30,512 bases of DNA from CAYQQU01 sp964419545 (GTDB taxonomy: Bacteria > Bacteroidota > Bacteroidia > Chitinophagales > Saprospiraceae), in assembly GCA_964419545.1 (NCBI GenBank), contig CAYQQU010000066.1, positions 1 through 30,512 on the forward strand, read 5' to 3'. Positions 1-7,396 of this stretch are shown in pieces (positions within the stretch are counted from its first letter, which is position 1; every line of letters starts with the position of its first letter). The notes under the pieces are model-generated. The model did no database searches. It saw nothing but the letters and a program-made list of their open reading frames with translations, and was not told the origin of the DNA. The position numbers and the translations under genes were made by a program.

Positions 1-51
1 AAAAATACGATGATTATTCCGGGTTTTGGCTATTTTGACCTAAGTAGTTAC
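1..51. repeat. 51-bp direct repeat, copy 1
   Basis: These 51 bases recur without mismatch at 200-250, an offset of 199. The copy may be cut by the window edge, so the repeat could extend further left. On the minus strand it directly follows the small IS66-like reading frame at 48-167, and it carries an echo of that frame's end (the minus-strand word CAAAATAG occurs both in the frame's tail and inside the repeat). The layout could be the remains of a tandem or insertion-generated duplication. Confidence 0.85.
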
Positions 52-167
52 CTATTTTGATTTAAACGCGCTTCTAAAGCCAATACCTTTTGATTTAGCT
101 CCAATATCTGCCTCATTAAATCTTCAATGAGACGGTGACAAGTCGGTATGTCGTTGGGTAGCGGCAT
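48..167 (-). pseudogene. IS66-family transposase N-terminal fragment (39 codons)
   Basis: On the minus strand an ATG at 167 opens a 39-residue frame that begins MPLPNDIPTCHRLIEDL and ends LEARLNQNR before a TAA at 50-48. The LPNDI..CH..I start, the leucine-zipper-like helix and the LEARLNQN end match my knowledge of the N-terminal region of IS66-family TnpC transposases, which normally continues with NSSNSSKPPS and several hundred further residues. Here it stops after about 40 codons, so no transposase can be made. It is flanked by the 51-bp direct repeats at 1-51 and 200-250. The family call comes from remembered motif similarity, not a search. It could be a relic, or a small non-autonomous element derived from an IS66 member. 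Confidence 0.55.
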
Positions 168-199
168 CAATATGAATAGTCAATCTTTAAATTTCGATA

Positions 200-250
200 A
201 AAAATACGATGATTATTCCGGGTTTTGGCTATTTTGACCTAAGTAGTTAC
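200..250. repeat. 51-bp direct repeat, copy 2
   Basis: An exact copy of bases 1-51. The two copies diverge immediately after position 250 (copy 2) and 51 (copy 1). The 80 bases from here to the stop codon of the large minus-strand gene (251-330) are AT-rich. I see no gene and no clear terminator hairpin there. Confidence 0.85.
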
Positions 251-330
251 GATTGACTTAAGACCAATATATGTATACAGGGAAACCCAAGGTTATTCAA
301 TTTTTTGTAAAAAGGTAAAAAGGAGAGAAT

Positions 331-3300
331 CTAACGGCCTGCCCTGGCAAGACGAAAGCCTAAGCCGTTGAGACGGTTGCCCGGCGTGATGCCGTTGCGG
401 TACGCTACCCGGACGCGGGCGGGCTTGTTGTTCCAAGACCCGCCCCGCAACACCCGGTAAACGCCACCGGCAGGACCGGTAGGATTGCGGGCGTTTTGAC
501 TTTTTTCGTAATAATCGGAATCGTACCAATCCCAGCACCACTCCCAGACGTTGCCGGTTATGCTGTGAAGTCGGAGGTCTCCCTGCTCGAATTGATTGAC
601 CGGAGCGGTATGAATGTAACCGTCGCTATAATCTTCCCAAATTGTCCAGCCGGTGTATTGGGTTTTTGCGGTTTCGTCGGCGATATTGGCGTGGGGCGTG
701 TCTTCACTGCCCCAGGCGTATTGAATTCGCTGTCCCCGGCTTCGCGCTGCAAATTCCCACTCCGCTTCGGTGGGTAGGCGGTAGCCGTCGGCCTGCCAGT
801 TTGCCGCTACTTGATCGCCGTTGATAGTGTAAACAGGTTGGTAATTGTGTTGCTCGCTCAGCCAATTACAGTAATGCACTGCGTCATTCCAGCTTACGTG
901 TAAGACGGGATGGTCGTACTCGGGAGAGGGTCTTAGTTTACCGGTAGCGTCGTGGCGCCAGTTGATCCCGGCTTTTTTGTTATAATCACCAGCTTCTTCT
1001 GTAATATAGCTTCCGTCCCCCTTTTCAGCATCGGTCTGATAGCCGGCTGCTTCCGCGAAGCGGCTGAACTCTTGAACGGTCACCTCATATTTCCCGAGGT
1101 AATAATCGCCCAAAGTCACGGTATGCACCGGCTTTTCGTTCGATTCTCCTGCATCAAATTGATCCCCCATCTCGAACGTGCCCCCCCGCACCAGGACCAG
1201 CTCCGGCTTGGGGATATCGGAATCTATAACTATAACCGGGCAGCCCTGGTTAGCGCGCGGTCCGGCTTCCTGGGGGCACGCGTCGTCCCGGTCGGCTACC
1301 TGGTCGCCGTCCTGATCGGGGCAGCCGGCGGTGGCGGCGGGGCCGGGCTCACGGGGGCACTCGTCTTCGTCATCGGTGATGCCGTCGGCGTCGGCGTCTT
1401 CGGGAGGGATAGGGCTTAGTCGAACGGTCGGAAGGGTATTGGATTCCTGAATGTCCAGCTCTTCTTCCTTCGGCTGATAATCCGGCAGTTGGAAACGGAT
1501 GGTGAGGGTTTGGCGGGAGAGGTCTTCGAGCAGGTCTAATTCATAGCTTCCCTGGCGGTTGGTCGAAGTTTCCGTTTCATCCGGCGTCCGCACCGTGATC
1601 TGTACGCCGGAAAGAGGACGGCCGGAAGCTTCCTCTTCGACCCGGCCACGGTAGGTCGCCACGGGGCAGTCCCCACCGATGCAGCGACCGTCGCGATCGA
1701 TGCGGAACGACTTGCCGTCGAGCTCCACCGCGGCAGCGCCGTTCTCGAACGAGCGCGCGCCGTCGTACCGGAGCGGGATTATTTCCCGGCCGCTGGTGTT
1801 GAGGTAGCCCCATTTGCTCCCTTTGCTGACGAAAGCTAGTCCTTCCCGGAACGGGCCGGCGTCATCGTAGTTGAAATCAGTGATTTCGGATCCGTCTTTG
1901 CGGATGAAACCGTAGCCCTTTCCGGGCGGTTTCACCCAGGCCAGCTCGTCGGCGGTGAACTCCCCGGCTTTTTCGTAGGGGCCTTTCAAGACGATGGCGC
2001 CGAGTTCGTTGACGTAGCGGAAAAAGTATTCCCCTGCTTGAAAGAAGCTATCCCTCAGCAGGCGGTTGAAGCAGTTCATGATATTTCCTTCCCGGTCGAT
2101 AAAGCATTGTTCTCGTCTTCGCGTGATCAGCGCGCTGTCCCCTACGAAGTTGTAGGCGTGATCGTAAGGAAGGGGCGGCGCCGGCAATTCCTGGAAGCGA
2201 GAAGACGGGGTGTTCTGGGCCGACCTCGACCAAATGGGTTGCCCGCGGCGATCGAGAAAGCCGTACTTTCCGTTGCGGCGCACCCGCACCCGGCCGTAGT
2301 GCATGGAGTCGACAAAGTCGTAGGTTAGCAAATGGCGAAGGTTGGGTACGTGCTGCGCAAAATATCCGGTGTCGATCTCGGCCGCCCGGGCGCGGGCCAG
2401 GCTGTCGTAATTCTGGTAATAGTAGGCGAGGCCCAGTAAGTGGGTGTCGTCGAAGAAGTCGACCCGGCGAACCGCCCCTTCACCTGCTCTCCTTTGGGGG
2501 CTGCTTTTTTCAGAAAACGGAATGGTTTCTCCGGCGGCGATCAGTTCTTCCCGCAAGGTTTCCAGCACGAAGGCCGCTTCGGAATGGAGCGTGTCCTGAT
2601 ACAACCGGACTGCCCGGTTTTTGTAAGCGTTCCAGGATTGGTTCAGAAAGACGGAATCAAAATAAGCACGTTCGGTTGGTTCCCAGCGGGCCGACCAGCG
2701 GCGCAGGCTGTCGGCGAGCGACCGGGCTTTTCCCAAACGGAGGCTATCGATGAATTGAACGGCCTGCAGGGTGAAAAAGTCCACCGAATCTTGTGGGGTG
2801 GCCAGGCAGTAGACCTCCCCGGCATCCTGCATCTCGACCAGGTCGCCGCCGCAGGGAGGAGGCAGCAGCTGCCGGGCGCCCAGCACCAGCAGCGCTAGGA
2901 AGCCGGCGATGACCAACGGCATGCCATTGCGCCAGCCGAGCACGCCCCGCCCGCCGGGGAAGAAGAGCCGGCGCAGTCTTTCAGGCAGGGGGAAGTCGAG
3001 CAGGCGATTGAACTGGTCGTCGAGTTCGGCCACGGCGACGTGGTCTTCGGCGATGCGCTTGGCGTGCTGCTCGCGGTATTTTTTCAGCCAGTATTGCTTT
3101 TCGGCGGGCATACGGGCGAGCAGCAGTTTGTTGACGGCCAGGTGGAGCTGGTGCTCTTCGTAGGCGTAGGAGTCGGTGCGCTCGGGTACGTTGGCTTCCA
3201 GCATGCCGACGATCGCTTCGCGCACGGCCCGGCGGTCGTCGGCGGTAAACCCTTCGTAGCTCAGCAGCTGGCGGCGCACGGGGTCGGGCATGGCGCCCCG

Positions 3301-4836
3301 CCGGAACCACTCCAGGCGGGCCAGGGCGGCGACGTTGGAGAAAGTGACCAGCGTCTGGTCGGGCGGGGAGAGCACCTCGCCCAGCTCCAGCGTCAGATCC
3401 CAGTGCAGTTCGGGATAGACCGCGCAGGCGGCCAGCCAGCGCATCAGGTAGGGGCTGAAGTGGCGGGCCAGGGAGCCGGGCGCGTCGTCGGGATCGATCT
3501 TGTAGGGTACGTCGGTTTTGCCGATCTCGTATTTCCAGTCGCGCAGGCTGGGAGTCGGCAGTTCTTCGAAGTGGCGCACCACATTGATCATGCCGCTGAT
3601 GTTGGCGGGCAGTACGAAGAAAAGACGAGCCAGGATGGCCTCGCGGTAGTTCCAGGCTGCTGCCGGCGCCGGGGTCAGCAGGGCGCGGTTGGACCAGCTG
3701 CTCAGCTGTTGGGCCCAATCTTCGAGCCCGCCCGTGGCGGGGTTGAGGAAGCTGTAGCCGTCGCTGAAGATCAGCAGGCGGGCGTTGCGGTGGAGCTGGA
3801 GGAGGCGTTCCAGCGGCAGCCCGGTGGGATGGCGATCGTTCCAGCAGTGTAGCGGGTTGCCGTCGAAGAAGAAGCGCTCGGCGTAAACCTCCTGGCGCAC
3901 CAGCCGCTGGTAGAGGTGTTCGAAGAGCTGCGACTGGTGGTTCTGTTCGGTATTTTTGTCGATGAGCAACAGGTATTCCACCGGCCGCGAGAAAGCTTCG
4001 TACCGGAAGTCCACCATCCCACCCCGGCGGATGGTCGCCTGGATGGTGCGGGGGATGCTCAGCCGCTCCCGCTCGCTCTCCTCCCGCCCCCGCAGGCGGT
4101 TGAGGGCGAAGTAGAAGTCTTGCGCCAACGCGATGGGGCGCTCCCGGCGGATCTTGATCGGCAGACGGTAGGGCGGTTCTTCCCCCCGTTCTTGCCGGGC
4201 GGCGTACTGCCGCCGCGCTCGCCGCCAAAGAACCAAGCCCAGGGAGAAAACCAGCAACAGCCCCCAGAGGATCAGGCTGGCCAGATCTTTGTACTGCGCC
4301 AGCCAAAACCAAAGGTCTTTGACTACCGGTCTCAGAGCCGGAAGATCGAGGGCTGTGGTTTCAAACTGCGGGCGGTAAGAGACCGAATCGCGGCGAGCCA
4401 GATCCGAGAGCGCGACCGATTCGTCTTCCTTAGCCGGTTCCTCGGCTACGCCCGTGGTGTCGATAGGTAATGCCGGCGCCAGGGCAGTAGTGTCTATTTT
4501 TACTTCTTTGGCCCTGGTGGTGGCGTCTGGTCCGAAATAGGAATATCCTGCATAGATCCCAAGGCTGATCAGCAGGGCCGCCAGGGCGGTCGCCAGAAAG
4601 AAGCGCCGCCGGTCGGGTGGGGTAGCGGATGCTTCTTTTGGTGGTTTCTCTTTTTGGGGCGCTTTTTCACCTCTTTTTTTAGCTGGGGAGGCGATCCCCA
4701 ACAGAAAGGCATGACGCCGGAAAGCTTCCCGGAACTTTTCCTGCTCCGCCTCTGTCCGCGCGATCAGCGGGCAGAGGTAGTCGCGGGCCTCTTCGTAGCC
4801 GGGATCGGGTTGCAGAGCCTGCCATACCGAAGCCAC
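331..4836 (-). CDS. Giant membrane protein: degenerate VWA, WG repeats, TSP3 repeats, C-terminal FGE/C-lectin domain
   Basis: 1501 residues from the first conventional start (GTG at 4836). The frame stays open upstream to 4947 and encodes a plausible domain start (residues reading ISPYQPILDFLEALKKEG), so the true start is probably near 4920 on a non-standard or lost codon. Domains: membrane spans about 79-101, 183-204 and 637-657; VWA-like domain about 286-420, with LLLIDKN where an intact MIDAS has DxSxS and a later LLIFSDG strand; helical region 680-830; WG repeats about 846-1050; carboxypeptidase regulatory domain about 1060-1140; Ca-binding thrombospondin-3 repeats 1147-1200; FGE-sulfatase (C-type lectin fold) domain 1207-1498. 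FGE signatures seen are RLPTEAEWEFAAR, GNVWEWCWD and RGGSW..GFRL. The FGE catalytic cysteines after RGGSW are absent, so it is probably a binding domain rather than an enzyme. Charge distribution suggests N-terminus in and C-terminus out. It is the last gene of a cassette with a MoxR ATPase and an EAD protein. Confidence 0.85.
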   Translation of the reverse strand: MASVWQALQPDPGYEEARDYLCPLIARTEAEQEKFREAFRRHAFLLGIASPAKKRGEKAPQKEKPPKEASATPPDRRRFFLATALAALLISLGIYAGYSYFGPDATTRAKEVKIDTTALAPALPIDTTGVAEEPAKEDESVALSDLARRDSVSYRPQFETTALDLPALRPVVKDLWFWLAQYKDLASLILWGLLLVFSLGLVLWRRARRQYAARQERGEEPPYRLPIKIRRERPIALAQDFYFALNRLRGREESERERLSIPRTIQATIRRGGMVDFRYEAFSRPVEYLLLIDKNTEQNHQSQLFEHLYQRLVRQEVYAERFFFDGNPLHCWNDRHPTGLPLERLLQLHRNARLLIFSDGYSFLNPATGGLEDWAQQLSSWSNRALLTPAPAAAWNYREAILARLFFVLPANISGMINVVRHFEELPTPSLRDWKYEIGKTDVPYKIDPDDAPGSLARHFSPYLMRWLAACAVYPELHWDLTLELGEVLSPPDQTLVTFSNVAALARLEWFRRGAMPDPVRRQLLSYEGFTADDRRAVREAIVGMLEANVPERTDSYAYEEHQLHLAVNKLLLARMPAEKQYWLKKYREQHAKRIAEDHVAVAELDDQFNRLLDFPLPERLRRLFFPGGRGVLGWRNGMPLVIAGFLALLVLGARQLLPPPCGGDLVEMQDAGEVYCLATPQDSVDFFTLQAVQFIDSLRLGKARSLADSLRRWSARWEPTERAYFDSVFLNQSWNAYKNRAVRLYQDTLHSEAAFVLETLREELIAAGETIPFSEKSSPQRRAGEGAVRRVDFFDDTHLLGLAYYYQNYDSLARARAAEIDTGYFAQHVPNLRHLLTYDFVDSMHYGRVRVRRNGKYGFLDRRGQPIWSRSAQNTPSSRFQELPAPPLPYDHAYNFVGDSALITRRREQCFIDREGNIMNCFNRLLRDSFFQAGEYFFRYVNELGAIVLKGPYEKAGEFTADELAWVKPPGKGYGFIRKDGSEITDFNYDDAGPFREGLAFVSKGSKWGYLNTSGREIIPLRYDGARSFENGAAAVELDGKSFRIDRDGRCIGGDCPVATYRGRVEEEASGRPLSGVQITVRTPDETETSTNRQGSYELDLLEDLSRQTLTIRFQLPDYQPKEEELDIQESNTLPTVRLSPIPPEDADADGITDDEDECPREPGPAATAGCPDQDGDQVADRDDACPQEAGPRANQGCPVIVIDSDIPKPELVLVRGGTFEMGDQFDAGESNEKPVHTVTLGDYYLGKYEVTVQEFSRFAEAAGYQTDAEKGDGSYITEEAGDYNKKAGINWRHDATGKLRPSPEYDHPVLHVSWNDAVHYCNWLSEQHNYQPVYTINGDQVAANWQADGYRLPTEAEWEFAARSRGQRIQYAWGSEDTPHANIADETAKTQYTGWTIWEDYSDGYIHTAPVNQFEQGDLRLHSITGNVWEWCWDWYDSDYYEKSQNARNPTGPAGGVYRVLRGGSWNNKPARVRVAYRNGITPGNRLNGLGFRLARAGR
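349..447 (-). other. Candidate diversity-generating-retroelement variable region inside the FGE domain
   Basis: These are the 33 codons from RGGSW to GFRL near the C-terminus of the giant protein. Many codons end in C with varied first and second bases (aac, gcc, cgc, gtc, tac, ggc, atc, ctc), which is what adenine-directed mutagenesis of AAC codons in a template repeat would leave. FGE/C-lectin C-termini are a known target class of diversity-generating retroelements. No template repeat or reverse transcriptase lies in this window, so the assignment is an inference from position and codon pattern. Confidence 0.4.
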
Positions 4837-4936
4837 CTGCAGGTAGGTTCCTACCCCAGGTTGGAAGCCTTCTTTTTTCAGGGCTTCGAGGAAGTCTAGT
4901 ATGGGTTGGTATGGACTGATGTTGAATCGGTTTTTT

Positions 4937-4964
4937 GTCTTTAGTCTTTAGTCTTTGGTCTTTG
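4937..4964. repeat. Four tandem 7-bp repeats (GTCTTTA/GTCTTTG)
   Basis: Two GTCTTTA units are followed by two GTCTTTG units, in phase. They lie between the stop of the MoxR gene and the start of the giant VWA/FGE gene. The second unit supplies the in-frame stop (4948-4950) that closes the upstream end of the large frame. A 10-base segment, TTTGGTCTTT (4954-4963), is repeated inverted as AAAGACCAAA at 4996-5005, so the transcript could fold a long-loop hairpin between the two genes. Confidence 0.8.
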
Positions 4965-5013
4965 GTGCTCCGCGGTTTTGTATGCTCCTAGAGCTAAAGA
5001 CCAAAAACTACAC

Positions 5014-5952
5014 TTACACCTGCCCCACCACTGTCTTCAAATCCTCCTTATCCTTCACCAAAATCCCGTAAGTACTGATCAACTCCTGCTGTTCTTCGCC
5101 TTGGGCGTTTGTCAAGCGGTCAGGAGAGAGGCGGCCGGCGGCGTCGAGGCGTTCCAGGATGGTGACCCATTGGAGCAGCTCCGCCGTCGAAGGCTTTTTC
5201 CGTTTACACAAGTCACGCACCTTATGGAAGTGTTCGACCGCCTGCTGCAGCTGTTGCGCGTCGAAGCGGGCGCATTTGCGTTGCAGGATCTGCACCAGCA
5301 TCTCATCGTCTGGGAAGTTGATATTGAAGTAAACGCACCGCCGCAGGAAAGCGTCGGGCAGGTTCTTTTCCGAGTTCGACGTCATTACCACGATCGGTCG
5401 GTTTTCCGGGGTAGTGCTCACGCGGTTTTCACCCACCAGGCCCAGCTCCGGGACTTCGAAGGAGAGCTGCTCCATCACGTCGAGGATGTCGTTGGGAAAG
5501 TCGCGCGGCGCCTTGTCGATCTCGTCGATGAGGAGGATGCTGCGCCGGTTGGAGCGGATCGCCGCCCCCAGCGCCTGGTAGCGGATGAAGCGCTTTTCGA
5601 TCTCCGCAATGTCCAGTTCCTCCCGGTTGTTCTGTACGAACTGGAAGTGTTTCAGCGAATCGTACCGGTAAAATAGGTCCTGGGCGGTGGAGGTAGTTTT
5701 GGTGTTGAATACGTAGAAGTGCTCCACTTCTCCCGCTGCCGAAAAGTGCTGCGCCAGGTGGCGCGCCAGTTCGGTCTTGCCGGCGCCGGGCTCGCCGGTC
5801 AGCAATAGCGGCTGCCCCAGAAAGATGGCCAGGTTGGCGGCGCGCTGCAAAGCCGGCGAAGCGATGTAGTCGGCCCCGGCGGTCAGCCGCTCCCGCAGGC
5901 TGTTGTCGAAGGAGGGGATGCCTTGGCCTCGGTGGTCGGTGTAGTAGTTCAT
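5014..5952 (-). CDS. MoxR-family AAA+ ATPase
   Basis: 312 residues from the ATG at 5952. A longer frame to 6084 overlaps the upstream gene and adds 44 residues unlike the family, so it was not chosen. Motifs: Walker A GEPGAGKT at 53-60, Walker B SILLIDEID at 138-146, sensor-1 TSN at 191-193 and an arginine-finger-like FLRRC at 202-206. Length and motif order fit MoxR ATPases, which typically act with VWA-domain partners as chaperone-like remodelling machines. The downstream gene supplies a VWA-like domain and the upstream gene an effector-associated domain, with 57 bp between this start and the upstream stop, so the three probably form one operon. The ATPase motifs look intact, in contrast to the degenerate MIDAS of its partner. 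Confidence 0.9.
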   Translation of the reverse strand: MNYYTDHRGQGIPSFDNSLRERLTAGADYIASPALQRAANLAIFLGQPLLLTGEPGAGKTELARHLAQHFSAAGEVEHFYVFNTKTTSTAQDLFYRYDSLKHFQFVQNNREELDIAEIEKRFIRYQALGAAIRSNRRSILLIDEIDKAPRDFPNDILDVMEQLSFEVPELGLVGENRVSTTPENRPIVVMTSNSEKNLPDAFLRRCVYFNINFPDDEMLVQILQRKCARFDAQQLQQAVEHFHKVRDLCKRKKPSTAELLQWVTILERLDAAGRLSPDRLTNAQGEEQQELISTYGILVKDKEDLKTVVGQV

Positions 5953-6008
5953 GCTACTTAAATTATGAAAGACTTGATCTATTTTTAACAAACTATACTG
6001 TTTTGCCC

Positions 6009-7157
6009 CTAAATCCCAAAACTCGCATTCTGGAACTCCTCCACAATCTCGGCCAGTACTTCCTCTACATAAGACATAGGCCATTCCGTACCCCGCGGAA
6101 GTTTTTGGATCAAAGCATCTACCTTTTTTTCGCGTGTTAGCTGGTTATTTTCGTATCTTTTATACCAATTCAGCAGGTCTTCCCGATCTACGAGCGTCAG
6201 GGGAGGGAGCACTGTGGGCGGCTCGGCGCAGGTGGCTGAAAAGCGCTGCAGCGCCTGGTGGATATCTTGTTCCGAAGCCGGTTTTTTCTTTTTCTTACCC
6301 AGCAGGCCGCCCAGTAAGCCCGACCTGGCAGTTTTTTTTCGAACGTTGAGGATGAAGAAAAGGACGAAGGTCCGGCCGACAGAAGTGTCGAGCCTGCAGA
6401 AAGATTGGGTGATCCATTCCAGGGTTGCCACGCCGTTCTTTTCCCAGGCCGTTTGGGTCATATTGAGCTTAAAAGCCAACGGCACGAAGTGGTACGGGCG
6501 GTAGGCCGGCAATTGAGCATCGATCAGGTCGGCGAATTCGTGCAACGAACGGACCTGGGCCGGTAGGCCTTTGTTGAACAGCCGGCGGAAAAAGAATCGA
6601 GACTCTTCCAGGTCCTCGTTGTCTCCTATGTCGAGCTCCCCGATCTCGATCTGGTCAAAACCGGGGTACCGTACCGCCTGTCTTCCTTCTTTCAGGTCAG
6701 TGATCAGCCTTTTGACTAAGCTGTCAGCCTGGTCGTACTTTTGTTCGGCCAGCAGGTAGAGGTGGAGCGGCTGGTTTTCCTTTTCCCGCTCCTCGAAGTT
6801 GAGCCAGAACCGTTTTAGGATTTCCTGGCGATTGCAGCTCACCACCGCCAGCTCGCTTCCCAGCTGGATGCCCTTGCCCGAAAGCCGTTGATGTTCTTCC
6901 AGCAGGGTTTCCAGCAGCTTCTCCACCCCGTTGAGGATCCGCTGGAATTCGCGGTCGTAGTACTCCCGGTCGATAATCCGGGCGACCGTATAATCTTCTT
7001 CGTTCTTCCGGTAAGCGGCAACGAGCGGCGTCAGCAAGGATTGGCGGTGGGGGAAGTGGGTATGCAGCAAGATCTCCAGTTCCTGGAAAGCCTTGGGGAT
7101 CAGGTCCGGCCGGCGCAACATCTGACGTATGTTTTGGATGATCTGGGGAATGTCCAT
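6009..7157 (-). CDS. Effector-associated-domain protein with possible inactive-STAND C-terminal part
   Basis: 382 residues from the ATG at 7157. Residues 1-88 are helical and follow the pattern of an effector-associated domain (EAD11-like): a leading amphipathic helix, a central L..LVAAYR segment, then ARIIDREYYDREFQRILNG. EADs are adaptor domains that recruit effectors in NTP-dependent bacterial conflict systems. Residues about 130-380 include LHLYLLAEQ..DQADSLVKRLI and the strand RTFVLFFILNV. They resemble the inactive-STAND module associated with EADs but lack a clear P-loop. A basic insert, GLLGKKKKKPAS, lies near 284-295. No signal peptide or membrane span is seen, so it is probably cytoplasmic. 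It is the first gene of the cassette with MoxR and VWA/FGE. The EAD call is fairly good; the STAND-like call is tentative. Confidence 0.65.
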   Translation of the reverse strand: MDIPQIIQNIRQMLRRPDLIPKAFQELEILLHTHFPHRQSLLTPLVAAYRKNEEDYTVARIIDREYYDREFQRILNGVEKLLETLLEEHQRLSGKGIQLGSELAVVSCNRQEILKRFWLNFEEREKENQPLHLYLLAEQKYDQADSLVKRLITDLKEGRQAVRYPGFDQIEIGELDIGDNEDLEESRFFFRRLFNKGLPAQVRSLHEFADLIDAQLPAYRPYHFVPLAFKLNMTQTAWEKNGVATLEWITQSFCRLDTSVGRTFVLFFILNVRKKTARSGLLGGLLGKKKKKPASEQDIHQALQRFSATCAEPPTVLPPLTLVDREDLLNWYKRYENNQLTREKKVDALIQKLPRGTEWPMSYVEEVLAEIVEEFQNASFGI

Positions 7158-7349
7158 ATTTCGCTTCGGGTCCTCTTCTGCAGTTGGTTGGTTGAGGTTT
7201 GGTTTGCTGAATTCGTTTACCTCACAAAATAAAAAATGTATGGTAAGAGGGATAATTTATGGTGCGAAATCTATTCCGTCCCCTATAGCTTTACTTCTCT
7301 CTTCCACCCGATTATCGAGGAAAGTCGGGGTACAGAGGCCTGCACTCTC

Positions 7350-7379
7350 TTGCATACCGCCCGGTATTGCGTATTTTCG
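7350..7379 (+). promoter_or_regulatory. Candidate Bacteroidota-type promoter for the oxidoreductase gene
   Basis: TTG at 7350-7352 is followed after 19 bases by TATTTTCG at 7372-7379, one mismatch from the TAnnTTTG -7 element. Transcription would start about 10 bases before the ATG at 7397. The rest of the 239-bp divergent region to the EAD gene (7158-7349) shows no other clear motif, except a TATTTTG-like word on the minus strand near 7224-7230 that could serve the EAD gene. Confidence 0.35.
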
Positions 7380-7396
7380 TTTTCAAATCGATCCAC

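Noticed and set aside
331..1220. FGE domain as an active sulfatase-maturing enzyme
   Set aside because: The redox cysteines expected shortly after RGGSW are missing and no sulfatase gene is nearby; a binding role fits better.
1207..1500. A carboxypeptidase-domain/TSP3 region as a separate gene
   Set aside because: The frame runs without a break from the membrane part to the FGE domain, so it is one multidomain protein.
2981..4312. 443-codon alternative minus-strand frame within the VWA/FGE gene
   Set aside because: The sequence is arginine, proline and alanine rich without domain features, and lies out of frame over a region whose main frame has clear membrane and VWA-like segments.
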